A stretch of 46,051 nucleotides of DNA from DASWHR01 sp036398095 (GTDB lineage Bacteria > Actinomycetota > AC-67), in the NCBI GenBank assembly GCA_036398095.1, contig DASWHR010000115.1, forward strand, positions 1 to 46,051, given 5' to 3'. Shown piece by piece: positions 42,086 through 46,051 of this stretch. The notes under the pieces were generated by a model, which worked only from the letters and a program-made list of their open reading frames with translations, was not told where the DNA came from and ran no database searches. The position numbers and the translations under genes are program-made. The stretch's first letter is position 1. Each line of letters begins with the position of its first letter.

Positions 42086-45000
42086 CTAGCGTTCGACCTT
42101 GATGTCGTCGATCGCCACGCCCGTGTAGGGCGGGAACGATACGAGCTGATCGCTGGTCACGCGGAACCGCAGGAACAGCTCCCCGGCGGGTGCGACGAAC
42201 GACACCGAAGCCTGACCGAATTCGGGGAACTCGGGGTTCTGCCCGTCGATCGAGCGCACGGGCTTCCATACGTATCCGTCGCTCGACCAATCGATCGTGA
42301 AGAAGTCGCAGCACGGCTCGGTGTCGCGCAGTTCCCACCAACTGACCTTGACGGTGCTTCGCGCGGGCATCGCGATCTTCGGCGAGATCAGCGACACGCT
42401 GGCTGCGTCCCCATAGGGGATGTTCTGGAAGCTCGATCCGGACGCGTGCCCCGGCTGGCCGCGCTTCCACGTGCTGGTGTCGTTGTTGGACTTCACGGTC
42501 CAGCCTTCGTCGCTCGTCTCGAAGCCGTACTCGGCGAGCGCCTTGCCGAGGAACTTCGGCGCGGGAAGCGGCTTCACCGATCCCGAGCCGGCCGTCGCCT
42601 TCGCGTCGCCGAAGCGGTAGCTCCAGACGCCACGACCGTAGGATGCGACGATCAGCAAGTTTGGATCGCCGTGCGACAGACGGACCGTGTACACCGGCGC
42701 GAGCGGCAGGTTGTTGCCGAGCACCTCGTACTTGTTGCAGTTCCGCCAGTTGTAGTGCTCGCACACCACGTCGGGCTTTGAGATGTAAACGCCGATGTCG
42801 GTCGCGACGATGATCTCGCGGTCTCGCTTCTCGATCCAGTTGACCGGAACGTTCGGCAAGTTCGCCGAGATGTCCATGAACGACTCCCCCGCATTCGTGG
42901 AGACGAACACGTGGCCGTAGCCGACGTTGTCGTTGGGGGCTCCGAGCTTGCCCGGCGGCGTCCACGGCCGGCGGTACCCGCCCAGCGTCACCCAGACGAT
43001 CTTCGGATTCGTCGGGTGGATCTTGACCGAGGTGATGTATCGGTTGGGCAAGCCCTTCGCCTTGGCGAAGTGCCAGCCTTGCGACGAAAACTTCTTCGAC
43101 GGCTTGCTTCCGCCGACGTTGGTCGCGATGCCGCTGCGGAACGGGTTGGCGTTGTTGAGCACGTCGCAGGTTCCGCAGAACCCGACGTAGGCCGCCGCTC
43201 CGTTCAAGTCCAGGGCCGTCATCTGGTTGACCGGGTCGTCGGGCGCCGCCGCAGCGTCCGCGTCGCCGCGATGGTTTGCCGTTCCCAGATCGAAGACCTT
43301 TGCCCAGTCGTCGGCCGACGTGCCCGCACCCGAGCCGGTTTCCACAATCTGCCGGCCGGCGATCATGAGATGGTTGGGATCCTTCGGATCCATCACGAAC
43401 GGGTTCGAGAACTGCGCGTTGGTGATCGGCGGAGACATCTCCGACCACGTCCTGCCGCCGTCGGTCGTTCCGGCGATGGCGCCGCCGACATACTCGCCGT
43501 AGGCGATGTTGCCGTTCGTCGGATGCACCGCGACGAAGAAACCGTCGCCGCCCTTGGCCATGATCTTGCGTCCTCGCTCGATCACGCGCCCGTTCTTCTT
43601 GATGTCGACGATCTTTGCGGTGCCGTTGTCCTGCAAGCCCATCCACACGGTGCCGTCGCCCGAACGAACGGCGTCGTAGGGAAGCAGCGTCTCGAGGCCG
43701 CGGTTGTTCCCAACGCCCCAGCGGTTGTTCGCGAACTCTCCGCCCGCATTGACGTGCTGGGCGTATGCCCCGCCGTCGTTGCCGGCGATCAGAGTGACGC
43801 CGCCGCTTCCGTCCGGGACGAACAATGCGTCGTGCTGATCGGGATGGGTGGTCGTGGTGTGAAGCAGCGCTTCGTCGCGGTTCGTCGGACACGCCGGCAC
43901 GCCCGACAGGAACATGCACGTCTCGCCCGAGAAGTAGCGACCGACAACTTTGAACGATGTCGGTCCGGTGACCGGGAGTTCGGTGAGTTCGTTTTGCCAG
44001 ACCTCTTCGAGGCCGAACATCAGCCGCGTCGGGACTCCGGCGACATGCCGCGTGGGGTCGGGCTTGATCCACATGTTGTACCAAGCTTGCACGCCCGGAC
44101 CGTAGCTCGAGAGACCTTGCGCGACGACGGCGAGCGCCGAGCCGGTCGCCGGATGTTGCAGCGCGGCCTGGTCGGCCACGAGCCGCCAGGTCTGGCCGAA
44201 GTCGCTGGTGACGTAGATGCCATTGAAAACCGTCGGGACGGGCACGGTCTTGTCGGCGCCGGGCGCATCGATGCCGGGCAAGCCGCCGCGCAGCAGCACC
44301 GCGTCCTGCACCATGGCGTACACGTAGTCGTGGTTCTGGTTCGGGCCGGTCGTCCCGCCAAGCTCGAGCCGGCCGATCCGCTCTTGCGGCGTGAAGCCGA
44401 GTCCGGCGCTCTTGGTGAAGGTGCCGGGCTTTCCGTCGGCCGAGACGTAGATTCCGTTGGCCGGCGATTGGATCGACCCGTCGGGATTCTTCATCATGCC
44501 GCCGCGCCAGCCGACGGCCGCCATGACGGCGTGGCCATCGGCGTCGGTCGAGCCTCCCGGCTCCTGCACGACGACGTCGGTCACCATGTTGGCCAGCAAA
44601 CACGCTCGCACGCGGTTGGACTTGCCGGCGCACTCGCCCGTGGGCAGCTTGGCGTTGACGTAGGAACGGCCGCCGTCCGCCGATCGATACAGGCCCGATC
44701 CGGTCGCGGCGTATACGACTCGCGGGTCGGCCTTGTCGACGGCCAGCTTGAAGCCGAAGGCTGAATCCGGCACGCCGGTTGCGTGCTTCCACGTCTTGCC
44801 GAGGTCGTTGGTGTAGTACGCGCCGGCGCCTTCGCGGCTGTCTCCGCCGAAAGAGCCGTCACCGGTCAACGCCAGGATCGTGCCGCGGTTCGCCGGCGTG
44901 TAGCCGACGGCTCCGACGATCTGAGTCGGCAGCGAGTCGCCGATCGAAACCCACGACCGCGCGTCGCCGTTGCTCATCCAGACGCCGCCGTAGGAGACCG

Positions 45001-45529
45001 ATGCGAGCAGCGTGTCCGGGTAGTACCGGTCGCCGGCGGGAACGTAGTCGAAGGTGGTGATGCGAGCCGATATCTCGACGTTGCCGAGCCCGTTGACCGA
45101 GTTGTATCCGGGATCGGCCGCCTGCAGCGGTCCCTTTCCGATCGGATACCAGTTGAACGAGTTCGCGCGGCTCTGACCGTTGGCCAGCATCGTGCGCCGC
45201 TCGTTCATCGCACGCTGGAATGCGCCGGCCGGAACGATGCCGTCGGGCGCCGACTGGATCGCGGCGCGTTGCGCCGCCAGGGCTTGCAGCTCGCGCAGCG
45301 ATTCGGGGTGCTTGTCGTTCACGCAGCCCAGCGACGAGGGGAGTTCGACGTCGAGCGCGTCGCCCCACTGGGACAGGCGACGTTCGTCCGCGCCGATCTC
45401 CTGGAAGCCCGCCGGGCAGCCGGCGGCCAACGTGCCTGCCGGATCGCCGGGAAAGACGGCGAATACGGAAACGACGAGCACTGCGGCCATCGGCAGCGAT
45501 GCTCGACGCAAAGCAGAGAACTTGGTCAC
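42086..45529 (-). CDS. Large secreted Asp-box (BNR) beta-propeller protein
   Basis: 1147-residue exported protein. The signal peptide is about 1-35 (SLPMAAVLVVSVFAVFPGDP). It contains many sialidase/Vps10-type Asp-box turns, for example YTNDLGKTWKH, YRSADGGRSYVN, YVTSDFGQTWRL, GTTDGGRTWSE and VSTNAGESFMD, which indicate one or two large propellers. A C-terminal ~150-residue beta-sandwich (YGFETSDEGWTVKSNN, ending VAIDDIKVER) may bind carbohydrate or protein. No catalytic residues are evident, so it is more likely an adhesin or binding protein than a sialidase. GTG at 45529 is favoured by GGTGGGGA upstream; TTG at 45550 is the alternative. Confidence 0.88.
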   Translation of the reverse strand: MTKFSALRRASLPMAAVLVVSVFAVFPGDPAGTLAAGCPAGFQEIGADERRLSQWGDALDVELPSSLGCVNDKHPESLRELQALAAQRAAIQSAPDGIVPAGAFQRAMNERRTMLANGQSRANSFNWYPIGKGPLQAADPGYNSVNGLGNVEISARITTFDYVPAGDRYYPDTLLASVSYGGVWMSNGDARSWVSIGDSLPTQIVGAVGYTPANRGTILALTGDGSFGGDSREGAGAYYTNDLGKTWKHATGVPDSAFGFKLAVDKADPRVVYAATGSGLYRSADGGRSYVNAKLPTGECAGKSNRVRACLLANMVTDVVVQEPGGSTDADGHAVMAAVGWRGGMMKNPDGSIQSPANGIYVSADGKPGTFTKSAGLGFTPQERIGRLELGGTTGPNQNHDYVYAMVQDAVLLRGGLPGIDAPGADKTVPVPTVFNGIYVTSDFGQTWRLVADQAALQHPATGSALAVVAQGLSSYGPGVQAWYNMWIKPDPTRHVAGVPTRLMFGLEEVWQNELTELPVTGPTSFKVVGRYFSGETCMFLSGVPACPTNRDEALLHTTTTHPDQHDALFVPDGSGGVTLIAGNDGGAYAQHVNAGGEFANNRWGVGNNRGLETLLPYDAVRSGDGTVWMGLQDNGTAKIVDIKKNGRVIERGRKIMAKGGDGFFVAVHPTNGNIAYGEYVGGAIAGTTDGGRTWSEMSPPITNAQFSNPFVMDPKDPNHLMIAGRQIVETGSGAGTSADDWAKVFDLGTANHRGDADAAAAPDDPVNQMTALDLNGAAAYVGFCGTCDVLNNANPFRSGIATNVGGSKPSKKFSSQGWHFAKAKGLPNRYITSVKIHPTNPKIVWVTLGGYRRPWTPPGKLGAPNDNVGYGHVFVSTNAGESFMDISANLPNVPVNWIEKRDREIIVATDIGVYISKPDVVCEHYNWRNCNKYEVLGNNLPLAPVYTVRLSHGDPNLLIVASYGRGVWSYRFGDAKATAGSGSVKPLPAPKFLGKALAEYGFETSDEGWTVKSNNDTSTWKRGQPGHASGSSFQNIPYGDAASVSLISPKIAMPARSTVKVSWWELRDTEPCCDFFTIDWSSDGYVWKPVRSIDGQNPEFPEFGQASVSFVAPAGELFLRFRVTSDQLVSFPPYTGVAIDDIKVER

Positions 45530-45662
45530 GTTTATCCCCACCGTTCGCAAAGGTCGCCGCGCGCGACCGTTTTCATGTCAACGACCGATCGAGTGATTCG
45601 GTCGTGCGCCCGACGAATGTGGACGCGGAGTTCGGCGTTCAACGCGCCTGAACACAGAGGCC

Positions 45663-45691
45663 TTTTTAGCATTTCGTCGGGTTGATCACAA
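45663..45691 (-). promoter_or_regulatory. Candidate promoter of the large propeller gene
   Basis: On the minus strand TTGTGA (45691-45686) and TAAAAA (45668-45663) are exactly 17 bases apart, with TGC before the -10 (extended type). Transcription would start near 45656, giving a leader of about 127 bases. Confidence 0.5.
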
Positions 45692-45800
45692 CCGAACCCG
45701 GGCAAAGCGCCGCAAGCGGTGTCCCCGCAGGCGAACGGCGCCGAAGAGTGGAAACGGAGGACTTGAAACCGGCGACGGCATCGCGTTGGCGGGACGTGGT

Positions 45801-45929
45801 GTGCGCGTGGAGGACGACACCTACGAGCGCTGGCACGTCTGTTGCGGACCGCCGGCGCCGACGATGGTGGTTCCAAAGGATCTCGCCCCTGAGATAGAAG
45901 CCCTGATTGCCCGCCGACGTGAACCCTAA
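45801..45929 (+). CDS. Possible small protein or gene remnant
   Basis: A 42-codon frame from GTG at 45801 to TAA at 45927-45929. The peptide includes VRVEDDTYERWHVCC and VVPKDLAPEIEALIARRREP, which reads more like real protein than the surrounding frames. There is no clear ribosome-binding site, and the frame is open further upstream without a good start, so it could be the end of a decayed gene. No family recognised. Confidence 0.25.
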   Translation: MRVEDDTYERWHVCCGPPAPTMVVPKDLAPEIEALIARRREP

Positions 45930-45960
45930 TCTCGGTTCGAATACGGACTGTTAGGGTTCA
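45920..45960. repeat. 10-bp inverted repeat beside tRNA-Glu
   Basis: TGAACCCTAA (45920-45929) and its exact complement TTAGGGTTCA (45951-45960) flank 21 bases that include GGTTCGAATACGG, which looks like a tRNA T-arm. It begins 6 bases beyond the tRNA-Glu 3' end, so it could be a terminator, a processing signal or a remnant attachment site. Confidence 0.5.
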
Positions 45961-45965
45961 AATTG

Positions 45966-46039
45966 TGCCCCCAGCGGGATTCGAACCCGCGGTCTCCGCC
46001 GTGAAAGGGCGGCATCCTAGGCCGCTAGACGATGGGGGC
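45966..46039 (-). tRNA. tRNA-Glu (TTC)
   Basis: 74-base cloverleaf. Acceptor GCCCCCA pairs with TGGGGGC, discriminator A. D arm GTCT/GGAT. Anticodon stem CCGCC/GGCGG with loop CTTTCAC gives anticodon TTC. T arm GCGGG-TTCGAAT-CCCGC. CCA is not encoded. It points the same way as tRNA-Asp and tRNA-Phe, 9.8 kb away. Confidence 0.97.
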
Positions 46040-46051
46040 CTGACGGCCGAT

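Larger units (their letters stand above)
45551..45965. other. Gene-poor stretch between propeller gene and tRNA-Glu
   Basis: About 415 bases. It holds the propeller-gene promoter (45663-45691), a possible very small plus-strand frame (45801-45929) and a 10-bp inverted repeat next to tRNA-Glu (45920-45960). Other open frames here look like random GC-rich frames. Confidence 0.6.

Noticed and set aside
42911..44764. 617-codon plus-strand frame across the propeller gene
   Set aside because: Antisense shadow, Arg/Val/Gly-rich, no start signal.
41937..44792. 951-codon minus-strand frame in a second phase of the propeller gene
   Set aside because: Same strand as the Asp-box protein but out of phase; composition is Arg-rich and lacks any signal, whereas the other frame has Asp boxes and a signal peptide.

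Overview
The window is GC-rich and carries an actinobacterial gene set. It has a dnaK-grpE-dnaJ-hspR-clpB chaperone operon, a near-exact BldC, an MtrA-MtrB-LpqB-like cluster, a SigE-type ECF sigma factor and PurS/PurQ/PurL. Many genes share ATGA or GTGA stop-start overlaps, and several starts may be leaderless. No transposase, integrase, phage gene or CRISPR array was seen. I infer an uncultured, probably deep-branching member of Actinomycetota; the lineage cannot be fixed from sequence reading alone.

Layout. 1-6234: chaperone operon, with dnaK cut by the left edge. 6231-10979: accessory and metabolic genes (a helical unknown, a zinc-finger/membrane/exported-domain protein, a PaaI thioesterase, class I aldolase, a DUF1028 protein and dodecin). 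11249-22947: a purine cluster purA-D-E-B-C-S-(membrane HExxH protein)-Q-L-F-M, nearly all translationally coupled. 23074-23826: an orphan soluble histidine kinase. 23834-29177 (minus strand): E2, E1-beta and E1-alpha of a 2-oxoacid dehydrogenase, an ImmA/IrrE peptidase and a Leu/Val dehydrogenase, together suggesting branched-chain amino-acid catabolism. 29206-31132: a LOG-family protein diverging from an unknown gene. 31136-35164: an ECF sigma factor coupled to a membrane-anchored beta-propeller, facing a secreted DUF6351 protein. 35165-35812: bldC behind a long, structured, relatively AT-rich leader. 35983-36198: tRNA-Phe and tRNA-Asp (minus). 36268-40020 (minus): a GpgS-like glycosyltransferase, a zinc ribbon, a short GerMN lipoprotein, and MtrB- and MtrA-like proteins. 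40149-42073: a stand-alone Lrp ligand-binding domain and an M23 peptidase. 42086-45529 (minus): a large secreted Asp-box propeller protein. 45966-46039: tRNA-Glu (minus).

How the parts work together. The left end handles protein quality control under HspR feedback. The purine cluster covers most steps from PRPP to SAICAR, plus both enzymes that make AMP from IMP; purN, purH and purK are not here. The right half is about the envelope and development: MtrAB, M23 peptidase, BldC, GpgS-like enzyme, ECF sigma/propeller, and two large secreted proteins. The most novel-looking items are the membrane zincin candidate inside the purine operon, the sigma/propeller pair, the long bldC leader, and the GpgS homologue that lacks its DxD motif.
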